Source: Silene latifolia (Eukaryota > Streptophyta > Magnoliopsida > Caryophyllales > Caryophyllaceae). From it: a stretch of 64,000 nucleotides of DNA. Position numbers and translations under genes: made by a program. The stretch is from contig NC_133532.1 in NCBI RefSeq assembly GCF_048544455.1, positions 86,197,156 through 86,261,155 on the forward strand, in the 5' to 3' direction. Shown here in pieces: positions 10,706 through 20,594 of this stretch. Below the pieces are notes generated by a model. That model worked only from the letters and a program-made list of their open reading frames with translations. It did no database searches and had not been told where the DNA came from. Position 1 is the first letter of the stretch. Every line of letters begins with the position of its first letter.

Positions 10706-12429
10706 AGGGACGGGACCAATCTCTAAGGCCCCGTACCGCAAGGGTCCTAAGGAGTTGGAGGAGCTGAAGAAACAGTTGGATGATTTGATTGATAAGGGAT
10801 ACATTAGACCTAGTGTATCACCGTGGGGAGCACCAGTACTGTTTTTGAAAAAGAAAGATGGGAGTTTGAGGCTATGCATCGATTACAGAGAGCTGAACCG
10901 GGTTATAGTGAAGAACAAGTATCTGTTGCCAAGGATAGATGATTTGTTTGATCAGTTGAACGGGGCAGCGGTCTTTTCTAAGATTGATTTAAGGTCGGGT
11001 TACCATCAGGTGAAGATCGGAATGAGGACATACCAGCTTTTACATCAAGGTATGGTCACGATGAGTATGTTGTGATGCCGTTTGGGTTGTCTAATGCACC
11101 TGCAGTGTTTATGGATTTGATGAACCGGGTCTTTAGTCAGTTTTTGGATCGGTTTGTTGTGGTATTTATCGATGATATCTTAGTCTATTCTAAGACTAAG
11201 GAGGAGCATGAGGAGCACTTGAGGTTGGTGTTGCAGACTTTGCGTGACAATCAGCTATATGCAAAGTTGTCTAAGTGTGAGTTCTGGCTCGAGGAGGTTG
11301 CCTTTCTGGGGCATGCATGTGATTTCAAATAAGGGTGTCGTGGTGGATCCAGCAAAGATTGAGGCAGTCACTCGGTGGGAAGCACCGAATAATGTGGCAG
11401 AGATCAGGAGTTTCTTGGGTTTAGCAGGGTACTATCGACGATTTGTGAAGGACTTTTCCAAGATAGCCAGACCTATGACAGCATTGATGAGGAAAGAGAA
11501 CAGGTTTCGTTGGGATGAAAGTTGTGAGACGGCGTTCCAAACATTAAAGGAGCGTTTGACCACAGCTCCAGTCTTAGCATTACCTGAAGGGTGTGAGAAC
11601 TTTGAGGTATATACAGATGCTTCAAAGAATGGTTTGGGATGCGTGTTGATGCATAACGGGAAAGTAATTGCTTATGCTTCTAGGCAATTGAAGCCTTATG
11701 AGGAGAACTATTCGACACATGATCTGGAGTTGGGTGTAGTTGTGTTTGCTCTCAAGATTTGGAGGCACTATCTTTATGGGGCAACCTTTAAGGTGTTTTC
11801 AGATCACAAGAGTCTCAAGTATATCTTCACTCAAAAGGAGCTGAACATGAGACAGAGGAGGTAGATGGAGCTGATAGGGGATTATGACATGGATATTATA
11901 TACCATGAGGGGAAGGAAAACGTGGTTGCTGATGCGCTGAGCAGGAAGAGTGTGCATTCGCTATGTACAACCATGTCTTTGATGAGGTTGAGAGATGAGG
12001 TGGGGAAGATGGGGATACATATGATACAGAAAAGGGATGCTAGAGGGGACTTGATAGTGGAGTCAGATCTTTATGATGATATTCGCAGGAAATAGGCTTT
12101 GGATCCTAAGATTGAGGAGTGGAGGGTTGGAGTAGAGAACGGGGCAGTGTCTAGGTTCTCTATTCATACAGATGGCAGTGTGAGATTCGATGGCAGGTGG
12201 TGTGTACCCAATGATGAGGAATTGAGGAAGATGATAATGACAGAGGCTCATTGCACACCATATTCGGTACATCCAGGCGGTGACAAATTGTATAAAGATT
12301 TGAAGAAGACTTTCTGGTGGCCTGGGATGAAGAAGGAAACAGCTGAGTTTGTGGCTCGATGTTTGACATGTCAGAGGGTTAAGGGAGAATAGCGACGACC
12401 ACAAGGTAAGATTCAGTCTCTCGAGGTGC
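10706..12429 (+). pseudogene. Tekay chromovirus pol fragment (RT, RNase H, start of integrase), multiply broken
   Basis: The fragment starts inside pol at the [17 protein letters not shown] region. Reverse transcriptase has [18 protein letters not shown] and the catalytic [10 protein letters not shown] near 11164-11193. RNase H has [10 protein letters not shown] near 11609. The integrase zinc-binding domain is at about 12250-12380 (HPGGDKLYKD ... CLTCQRVKG). It is inactivated by frameshifts near 11030-11075 and 11310, and by stops at 11862 (TAG for conserved TGG), 12093 and 12390 (both TAG for CAG, judging by the copy at 28084-28794). Its 5' part is displaced by the LTR ending at 10705, and its 3' part is cut by the Tat LTR at 12430. 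Confidence 0.88.
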
Positions 12430-13151
12430 TGTGGACGCGGGCCCACGGGGGCGAAAAGCGAAGCAAGCTTTTCCTTCTTGGTTTGTTTTGCATTTGTGGA
12501 GTCGCCACCAATTTATTGTGGAAAATTGGAAACCGTTCGAATACCTCGTGTCATGTCAAGACACAAAGTAGTGACATGAACACTAAGCACTCGTCACCCT
12601 TAGCATTCTATGTCTAGAATGACTCTCGTGGATGCCAATGAACACGGATGTTCATAGAGACCTGGAGTAAGGGGTGAGGGTACGTATTAGGAAGCTCTTT
12701 TGATCGAATGCCTAATCCCGCCCGCCTCGATAGCGGCCTCTACTAATGATTAGGGAAATTATTTATACTCGATATATTGTCGATTATATGTATGCAATGC
12801 AACATCCATTAGATTAATCCTAGCACGTGAGAATTAAACTAAGTCGGTGAAACATGTAGTTTAGCATACAATTAATGTCGAGGTAGAAATTTAGGTTAAT
12901 TGCATGTGAGAGCATACAAGCAATACGATAAAAGAAATACAATAAAAAAATACAATAAAGAAAATTACAATAATTATATCGGATTTATTGATTTATGTCG
13001 AAAATACATTTAAAACGGATGGTTTTAGAAAAGAAAGAATAAATGAATAAACGAACAGAAATTAGGTGATAATACGATTAATAGTTAATTAAATACGTAA
13101 TTAATAACTAGGTCAAAGCAGAAACGGGAGTTCAGGGACATAAATCAACCG

Positions 13152-13212
13152 GGAACAGGCGCAGTAGATCTGCGTCCCTTGGAAGAGGCGCAGCAGTCGC
13201 TGCGTCTGTTCC
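13152..13212 (-). repeat. Tat LTR motif cluster, downstream copy 1
   Basis: GGCGCAGTAG, CTGCGTCC, GGAAGAGGCGCAGCAG and CTGCGTCTG alternate. Neighbouring motifs are near reverse complements and could pair in RNA. Confidence 0.75.
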
Positions 13213-13771
13213 TGGGTTGAGTTCTGGCTGTGAAGCCGGAACCGCAACTCGTTAATGTTCATTGGTGAATTTAATTCTTGATTAATGGATAATTGACTCG
13301 GATGAAAGTGATTAACATATTATTTACATGTGAATGAGGTCATAAAAACGATAAAACATGAATGAAACTGATTAGAACGAATTATTTACAAGATTTATAA
13401 GATTATAATTACAAACTAATCAAATTAATTAGACTAAACAGGTTATTAATGATGAGTTAATGATGGTGAAGGCGAATAACAGATACAAGTATATCAAAGA
13501 TGAATTCCAGAGATTCAATATGGGTAAATCGAATCTCTAAAACCCGAATTGATTTTAATGACGAAAACCTGCAAATATGAATTATAAGGGATTTAAGTCG
13601 GGAATTAAAAGATGAGTTAATCAACAATGAATTATTTACATGTTACGAGTTAAAATTATCATACTTAAATTATCACGTTAATTAAACAATGAACAATTGA
13701 AAACGAAACAAAACAATCGAATTTTCAAAAGACGAAGGAAGAAGAACGGAAGCAGGAACTACGGCAGCCTC

Positions 13772-13831
13772 ACGAAGAGGCGCAACAGGTACTGCGTCCC
13801 TTCGAAGAGGCGCAGCAGTTGTTGCGTCCTT
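13772..13831 (-). repeat. Tat LTR motif cluster, downstream copy 2
   Basis: Two GAAGAGGCGCA(A/G)CAG motifs alternate with two (C/G)TGCGTCC motifs in 60 bp. Confidence 0.75.
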
Positions 13832-14273
13832 TCTCGACGGTTGTCTTCTGATGATCCGTAAAAAGGGTTTTTAAACAAGGTTTTACAAATAGGTTTTAAG
13901 AATACTTTCGTCATAAATCTTACAATTGATTACAAAAATAAAGAACAATAATTAAAAGAAGGATTTACACCCTCAGACTTACATGTTTGACGAAACGAGA
14001 TGACCCAAGTTAACGTTTAGTGATGCTCGACTCGAATGTACGACGAAAGTGCCCTCTAGGAGGAAAACAAATAAGATTGATTAATGTTGATTGATGTGGA
14101 GTTGGTCAAATTGGTCGGTCATGCAAAACGAGGCTGGTACTCAGAAAGATTCGAGCTTACGTGGTCGAAAGTTCAAGCACGTAGACGCCAAAAAGTAAGA
14201 ACGTGGTCTAGAATGCAAAGGGAAAAGAGAAGGGCGGACACTCACGTGAGAAATATGTGAAACCGAAGGTCTC

Positions 14274-14281
14274 TATTTATA
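14274..14281 (-). promoter_or_regulatory. TATA box of the minus-strand Tat LTR
   Basis: Reverse complement of TATAAATA, at the same LTR position as 574-581 and 49120-49127. Confidence 0.65.
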
Positions 14282-14367
14282 CTAATCACACGGAGGAAAT
14301 TAGGGTTTTCGGAGAAACTTTGGAAGTGAATCTCAAAAAGATACGAAAAATACGCAGAAAAGGACTG

Positions 14368-14430
14368 AGGAAGAGGCGCAGCAGGCACTGCGTCCCTTGG
14401 AAGAGGCGCAGCACCTGCTGCGTCCTTTCC
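14368..14430 (-). repeat. Tat LTR motif cluster upstream of TATA
   Basis: GAAGAGGCGCAGCAG, CTGCGTCC, GAAGAGGCGCAGCA and CTGCTGCGTCC lie in 63 bp. In minus orientation the cluster ends about 85 bp upstream of the TATA box. Confidence 0.8.
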
Positions 14431-14832
14431 TCAGTGGTTTCCCTCTGCGGAAGAAATATTTCCGCGTTTCTATTATGGAATAGCGGATTAATCTCGTTTC
14501 CTTAATATTTTGTGCGAATATTATGGGATATATTTTACCAAAGATCAAAATATTGGAAAAAATATGGAATAGAAATATCCGGAACATTCCAGAACATTCT
14601 GACTCGGCTATTAGAAAATAAAGACGCTTTTTGACCCGGACTCCAAATGTACTCTAATTACTGCCAAAACGAGCGTATCGGCACGTAGATGACAATTAAG
14701 AGGTAGACACAAGTGTTTGAGCGATCACTTGACGATAAACTTACGAACTGTCATAAATCGTTTCGTATACCAAACATGCGGCCCAATCATCACCGGGTGG
14801 TTTGCGGGAGGTGCAGAAATGAGGTATCTAAT

Positions 14833-15376
14833 GAGCCCCTACTTTGACTGAGGCTTGGACAAGGCGAAAGTCAAAGTATAGCCATCAGGTCAATCGAAGA
14901 TTACAACCTGACGACTATGACGACGCGAGGCGACTCAAGGGGTCTGAGCCAAGGACCTGTCGTCGGGAACATTTTAGAGTATGTCGACTATCGGGGAGGG
15001 TCGGTTAAAGTCCATTAGACTACGTAAGGAGGCTCGCCAGCCATAAGAAGAGACCATACCTGAAATTCCTTGAAACTCTAGGGGAAACAAAATGCGATAT
15101 TGGGAGGAGGCAGTAGGACGTAGTCTGGAACTGCTGGGAGAAATCTGCTTGGGTCGGCTTCAAACAAACTTTGGAAGAGCTTGGGGTCGATGTTGATCTC
15201 CATGTCTCGAGAGGGACGATTGCCTGTCCGTGAACTCTCGCTGGGGGAACATAATCGGGAACTAATCTCCATGTCTCGAGAGGGAATGTCTGTCCGTGTA
15301 CTCTCGCTGGGGGAACATAATAAAGGTGTGTCGAAACACCTGTCAGAGAATATTCGCTCATTGTGACAAGCAAGGT
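14833..15376 (-). mobile_element. Polypurine tract and 3' untranslated part of the minus-strand Tat element
   Basis: The segment adjoins the LTR at 14832 through AAAGTAGGGGCTC (minus strand, 14833-14845). It has no coding frame and carries a 69-bp tandem repeat. It is cut at 15376 by the start of an Athila-A LTR. The remaining body of this Tat element is not found in the window. Confidence 0.6.
15196..15322. repeat. 69-bp tandem repeat, two units
   Basis: ATCTCCATGTCTCGAGAGGG ... TCTCGCTGGGGGAACATAAT occurs at 15196-15264 and again at 15265-15322, the second unit slightly shorter. Confidence 0.85.
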
Positions 15377-15723
15377 TGATGTGACCATAATTTGAGCATA
15401 TTTAGCCCCCGAATTAGCCTTGTTCCCATGCTTTTTAGTGCATATTTGGGTCATTTATTGTCTTTAGTCCTTTGTTTTGCATATTCTTTGAGGTTTTGAT
15501 CCCTTGGTAGGAAAGGAGTGCAAACCTTGCATTTTCATGGCAAAATGGAGCTAAATTGATTGAATTCAATGTCCAAGCATCAAAGAGAAGACAAGACTAG
15601 AAGGCCTTTGTACATATTGTAGTAGATGGGCAATGATGAGAAAAGATCATTGCATCCCCGAGGAAATCCTCAAGGATTTTATGAAGAAAAAGAAAGAAAA
15701 GAAGAAAGGAAGAAGCTGACAGA

Positions 15724-15890
15724 GAATCCGAGCGAATTGCCGACAATCCGCCCGTCCAAGACAAGCAATCCGAGCGTCTTCCTCAGCTGGACGCTCGTCC
15801 AAAACCACCACAATCCGCCCGTCCACCCCAAGAATCCGCTCGTCCAAAAGACCCACAATCCGCCCGTCCTGTGCCCTGGACGCTCGGATT
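15724..15890 (+). repeat. ATCCGCCCGTC motif cluster in LTR copy 1
   Basis: About ten degenerate copies of AATCCGCCCGTCC, ATCCGAGCGTC and GGACGCTCGGATT occur in both orientations, spaced about 12-20 bp apart. The cluster ends about 165 bp upstream of TATAAATA. Confidence 0.85.
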
Positions 15891-16054
15891 GTGTGACAGC
15901 TATTCCGTCTTCTACTTGTTCAATGAAGGATGCGCATATTTTTCAAAGGCCGGCGAAAAGGAGACCGGAGTCTCTCTTGAGACCGGCGATTCCTCAAGGA
16001 CTTAATCGTCATTTAAGCCCTTAGTAAACCCTAATTTATGTACCTAATCCCCAC

Positions 16055-16062
16055 TATAAATA
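16055..16062 (+). promoter_or_regulatory. TATA box of Athila-A LTR copy 1
   Basis: CCCACTATAAATACC is conserved in all three family-A LTRs (16055, 19354, 45709). Confidence 0.7.
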
Positions 16063-17162
16063 CCTCATTAGTCTAATTAGGTTATCATGTTCTTCTTAGC
16101 AATCTCTAGTGTAGTTTATATCAATCTAATCTCTCTTTAATCTTGTAATCAACATTTAATCAAGTCTTAATACAAATCTCATTTCCTTAATCTCTCTTTT
16201 GTTCATCTTTCATTCTGGGTAATTGAAGATTATTTGGGTTATTATTGGGAGATTGACAACCTTCCAATCAATCATCAAGTACTTCTATTATTCTTTGCTT
16301 AATTATTGGAATCATTAGTAGGTATAATTCTCTTAATCCCTTTTTAATTATTGTTAATCATCTTCATTTATTCATCATTTTTTACTTTGTTGGTATGATT
16401 GACAACCTTGCTAGCATGTTCAACATGATAATGAGTGAGTAGTTTCCTTAGCTAGGGTTAATGGGTAATTAGGGAAAACCAACATGGGGGATGATTCATG
16501 CTTAAATTAATATGTTTTCATAGTTTATTTGCTTGCTTGTTGTGATCTCAACTTATGCACATGTTATGTTTGATGAAATGTGAGCCTATGAATCCTTGCA
16601 TTTCTTACCCATCACCTATCTTTTCAATGAGACTTGTAAGACATAAACTAACTCGAGTCTCATTAGACCATGCATATAGTTGAGTAGGGAAGATTAAGTC
16701 GACTTGTAGGTGTTGTACAATCTAATCATCGATTCGGCTCCGGAACCCAAACTTTCCTAGGATTGTAAGATATAAACCAATTCGATCCATCACAACAATA
16801 ATTGCTTGCTTATAATTTGAGAATATGTTTGTATGATCAATTCCCATGAATCCCATATGACCCCATGACACCCTAGTGCCTTTTATCAATTGTTTACATC
16901 CCTTTTTAATCATCTTGCTTGTTTACTTTTATTGCTATTTAGTTTAGTGATCTTCTACTTCAAAACCCAAATTGTGACACCCCTAGACACCACTAGTTGC
17001 AATTGAAAATCTCATCTCAATTCCCGTCCCTTGGGATCCGACCTTTACTTGCCTCTTTACTAATTGTAGAGTTGTTTGTGAAGTTATAAATTGTGTTTTG
17101 GTCTAGGTGCTCCTAACGACAAGTACCGAAAACTAAACCTCCCAAGGGAGTCCGACCAAAAA

Positions 17163-17180
17163 TGGCGCCGTTGCCGAGGA
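17163..17180 (+). other. Primer-binding site for tRNA-Asp, copy 1
   Basis: TGGCGCCGTTGCCGAGGA matches the 3' end of plant tRNA-Asp with one mismatch (A for G at position 15). It lies 4 nt after the LTR end. A tRNA-Asp PBS is characteristic of Athila-type elements. Confidence 0.85.
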
Positions 17181-17298
17181 CGGTGTTAACTTGATTTAGA
17201 TTTTCTTAAATTGTTATTAGTTGTGTCGTTCTTTGCCTTGGGGAAGTAAAACTCCTCAAGGTTTGTTCTAATTATTTTCGAGTTGTTTGATATTTTGC

Positions 17299-18674
17299 AT
17301 GTCTAGAAGATCACAAGGTAACTTGTTACCCTTTGATCACGAAATTGAAAGAACTTTGACAAACAATAGAAGACTTGCTAGAGGAACTTTGAGAGGTATT
17401 GGTGAGGTTGTAGATATTCAACCAAACACTATTGAGTTCATCAACCCTTTTGCAAGAGAAGGTGAGGAGAACCCAACACAAAATCCAACACAAAATCAAC
17501 CACAATGTCTAATTTTTCATCACATTCCGTACCAACCGAGGAGAACCTACCCAATGGTACTCCCACACCACAACACTTAACCGGAAACTTTATTGCCAAA
17601 TCCGCATTTATCCAATTAGTCGAAAGAAGCCAATTTGGGGGGATGCCTAGTGAAGACCCTCATTCTCACTATTGTGATGCGATTTCTCAATCCGGTGTAA
17701 CTCAAGACCAAATTCGATGGGTCCGATTTCCTTTTTATCTAATTGGCACCGCAAAACAATGGTTGAAAGGCCTTGATAAGGCTACTCTCGAAATTGACTC
17801 TTGGAAGAAGTTGACTCTAGCTTTCTACAAAAAGTTCTATCCACCGGAAAAGACTAACATGCTAAGAGCTCAAATTACGGGCTTTAAGCAAAGAGATGAA
17901 GAATCCTTGTATGAAGCTTGGGAGCGATTCAAGGGAATTTGTCGCTCATGTCCTCATCATGGACTTAGCGAGTGGTTCTTGGTACAACAATTTTGGAATG
18001 GTCTTTATGAAGACTCAAGAAACATTCTCAACATGGGATCAAATGGAATGTTCACCGAAGTTAACGACAATCAAACTTGGAACAAGATTGAGGAAATGGC
18101 GGTCCATAATTCACAATATAGTAGACCTCGCAAGGCTACTAGAGGAGGAAAGCATGAAGTGGACTCTATTACTCAATTGGGGGTTCAACTTAGTGCTCAC
18201 ATTGATACCATCAATTTGAAGTTCGAAAAAGCTATGGCTAGACTTGAAGAAGCCTCAAAATCACCAAAGCAACATGTTAATGCCATGACGGCATCTTCAT
18301 CAATCCCAAGTGGGATATGTGAGAATTGTGAAACTTTGGGACATGACCAAAGTGAATGTAGGGGAACAAATGAACAAGTGAATGCTTTTCAAGCATACAA
18401 GAGTGGTACCTCTTATTCAAATTATTACAATAAAAACACCAAATTCCACCCAAATCTCTCATACAAAAGCCAAAATGTTCAAAACCCTCAACCAACATAC
18501 ACCCCACCTCCCATGAGAAACCAAAATCAAAGACCCTTTTACAACCAAAACCAAGGTTACCAAAATCAAACTCCATACAATCAACAAAGTAACCAAGGTT
18601 TTGATGTTCAAAAAGCGGTCCTCCAAATGCAAAAGAATCAACAAGAGTTTTTCATTCAAATGCAAAAGGATAGT
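17299..18674 (+). pseudogene. Athila-A gag fragment, frameshifted and truncated
   Basis: It is nearly the same as the first 1.4 kb of the intact gag at 20595. A lost C near 17500 (CAACC for CAACCC) shifts the frame. An 18-bp in-frame deletion near 17670 removes residues after SEDPHSH. It retains the capsid-like WLKGLDKATLEIDSWKKL segment, the zinc knuckle CENCETLGHDQSEC and the Q/N-rich stretch. It stops in the middle of gag (MQKDS) exactly where the second LTR starts at 18675. Protease and everything downstream are absent from this copy. Confidence 0.9.
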
Positions 18675-20454
18675 TGATGTGACCATAATTAGAGCATATT
18701 TAGTCCCCGAATTAGCCTTGTTACCATGCTTTTTAGTGCATATTTGGGTCATTTATTGTCTTTAGTCCTTTGTTTTGCATATTCTTTGAGGTTTTGTGTC
18801 CTTGGTAGGAAAGGAGTGCAAACCTTGCATTTTCATGGCAAAATAAAGCTGAATTGATTGAATTCAATGACCAAGCATCAAAGAGAAGACAAGATTAGAA
18901 GGCCTTTGTACATACTATAGTAGATGGGTAATGATGAGAAAAGATCCTTGCATCCCCGAGGAAATCCTCAAGGATTTTATGAAGAAAAAGGAAGAAAAGA
19001 AGAAGGAAAGAAGCTGTAAGACAATCCGGGCGGATTGTTCACAAGACGCCCGTCCAGCACCCACAATCCGAGCGTCTTCCCCCTGTGGACGCCCGTCCAA
19101 AACACCCAGAATCCGCCCGTCTTCCCCATCTGGACGCCCGTCCAGAATCACCAGAATCCGCCCGTCCCGTGCCCTGGACGCCCGGATTCTCTAACAGCCA
19201 TTTCGTCTTCTACAAGCTTCAAGGAAGGATCCGCATATTTTTGTAAGACCGGCGAAAAGGAGACTGGAGTCTCCCTAGAGACCGGCGATTCCTCAAGGAC
19301 TTAATCGTCATTTAAGCCCTTAGTAAACCCTAATTTATGTAACTAATCCCCACTATAAATACCCCATTAGGCTAATTAGAAGAGTATGTTCTTCTTAGCA
19401 ATCTTTAGTGTAGTTAATATCAATCAAATCTCTCTTTAATCTTGTAATCAACATTTAATCAAGTTTTAATACAAGTTTCATTTCCTTAATCTCTCTCTTG
19501 TTCATCCTTTGTTTTGGGTAATTGAAGATTATTTGGGTTATCATTGGGAGATTGACAACCTTCCAATCAATCATCAAGTACTTCTATTATTCTTTGCTTT
19601 ATTATTGGAATCATTAGTAGGTATAATTCTCTTAATCCCTTTTTAATTATTGTTAATCATTTTCATTTATTCATCATGTTTCACTTTGTTGGTATGATTG
19701 ACAACCTTGCTAGCATGTTCAACATGATAATGAGTGAGTAGTTTCCTTAGCTAGGGTTAATGGGTAATTAGGGAAAACCAACATGGGGGATGATTCATGC
19801 TTAATTTAATATGTTTTCATAGTTTATTTGCTTGCTTGTTGTGATCTCAACTTATGCACATGTTATGTTTGATGAAATGCGAGCCTATGAATCCTTGCTT
19901 TTTTTTACCCATCACTCTTCTTTTCAATGAGACTTGTAAGACATAAACCAACTCGAGTCTCATTAGACCATGCATATAGTTGAGTAGGGAAGATTAAGTC
20001 GACTTGTAGGTGTTGTACAATCTAATCGATTCGGCTCCGGGACCCAAACTTTCCTAGGATCGTAAGATACAAACCAACTCGATCCATCACAACAATAATT
20101 GCTTGCTTATAATTTGAGAATATGTTTGTATGATCAATTCCCATGAATCCCCTATGACCCCATGACACCCTAGTGCCTTTTATCAATTGTTTACATCCCT
20201 TTTTAATCATCTTGCTTGTTTACTTTCATTGTTATTTAGTTTAGTTATCTTCTACTTCAAACCCCAATTTGTGACACCCTTAGACACCACTAGTTGCAAT
20301 AGAAAATCTCATCTCAATTCCCGTCCCTTGGGATCCGACCTTTACTTGCCTCTTTACTAATTGTAGAGTTGTTTGTGAAGTTATAAATTGTGTTTTGGTC
20401 TAGGTGCTCCTAACGACAAGTACCGAAAACTAAATCTCCTCGAGAGTCTGACCA
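18675..20454 (+). mobile_element. Athila-type family A LTR, copy 2
   Basis: It starts TGATGTGACCATAATT and ends CTGACCA, 1780 bp, 4 nt before a perfect tRNA-Asp PBS. It is the 5' LTR of the element with intact gag. The matching 3' LTR is not in the window because the element is cut at about 35296. Confidence 0.9.
19022..19190 (+). repeat. ATCCGCCCGTC motif cluster in LTR copy 2
   Basis: About ten copies of ATCCGCCCGTC, GACGCCCGTCC or GGACGCCCGGATT in both directions lie upstream of the TATAAATA at 19354-19361. Individual motifs differ from copy 1, although the flanking LTR sequence is nearly the same. Confidence 0.85.
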
Positions 20455-20458
20455 AAAA

Positions 20459-20476
20459 TGGCGCCGTTGCCGGGGA
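20459..20476 (+). other. Primer-binding site for tRNA-Asp, copy 2
   Basis: TGGCGCCGTTGCCGGGGA is a perfect 18-nt complement to the 3' end of plant tRNA-Asp, 4 nt after the LTR. Confidence 0.92.
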
Positions 20477-20594
20477 CGGTGTTAACTTGATTTAGATTTT
20501 CTTATATTGTTATTAGTTGTGTCTTTCTTTTCCTTGGGGAAGTAAAACTCCTCAAGGTTTGTTCTAATTATTTTCGAGTTGTTTGTTATTTTGC

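Larger units (their letters stand above)
12430..14832 (-). mobile_element. Complete minus-strand 3' LTR of a Tat (Ogre/Retand-type) element
   Basis: In minus orientation the LTR runs from 14832 (ATTAGATACC, a mutated TGTAGACACC) to 12430 (GTCCACA), about 2.4 kb. A polypurine tract lies just outside at 14833-14845, so this is the 3' LTR. It contains a TATAAATA box (14274-14281), three GGCGCAGCAG/CTGCGTCC clusters and a PBS-like GGCGACTCCAC near its end (12496-12507). The 12430-12770 end matches 63694-64000 and the reverse complement of 61594-61900. It is inserted in the Tekay pol fragment that ends at 12429. Confidence 0.82.
15377..17158 (+). mobile_element. Athila-type family A LTR, copy 1
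   Basis: It starts TGATGTGACCATAATT and ends CCGACCA at 17158, 4 nt before a tRNA-Asp-type PBS, so it is a 5' LTR of 1782 bp. It closely matches 18675-20454 and 45038-46782. A motif cluster (15724-15890) lies upstream of a TATAAATA box (16055-16062). It is inserted in the Tat 3' UTR at 15376. Confidence 0.88.
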
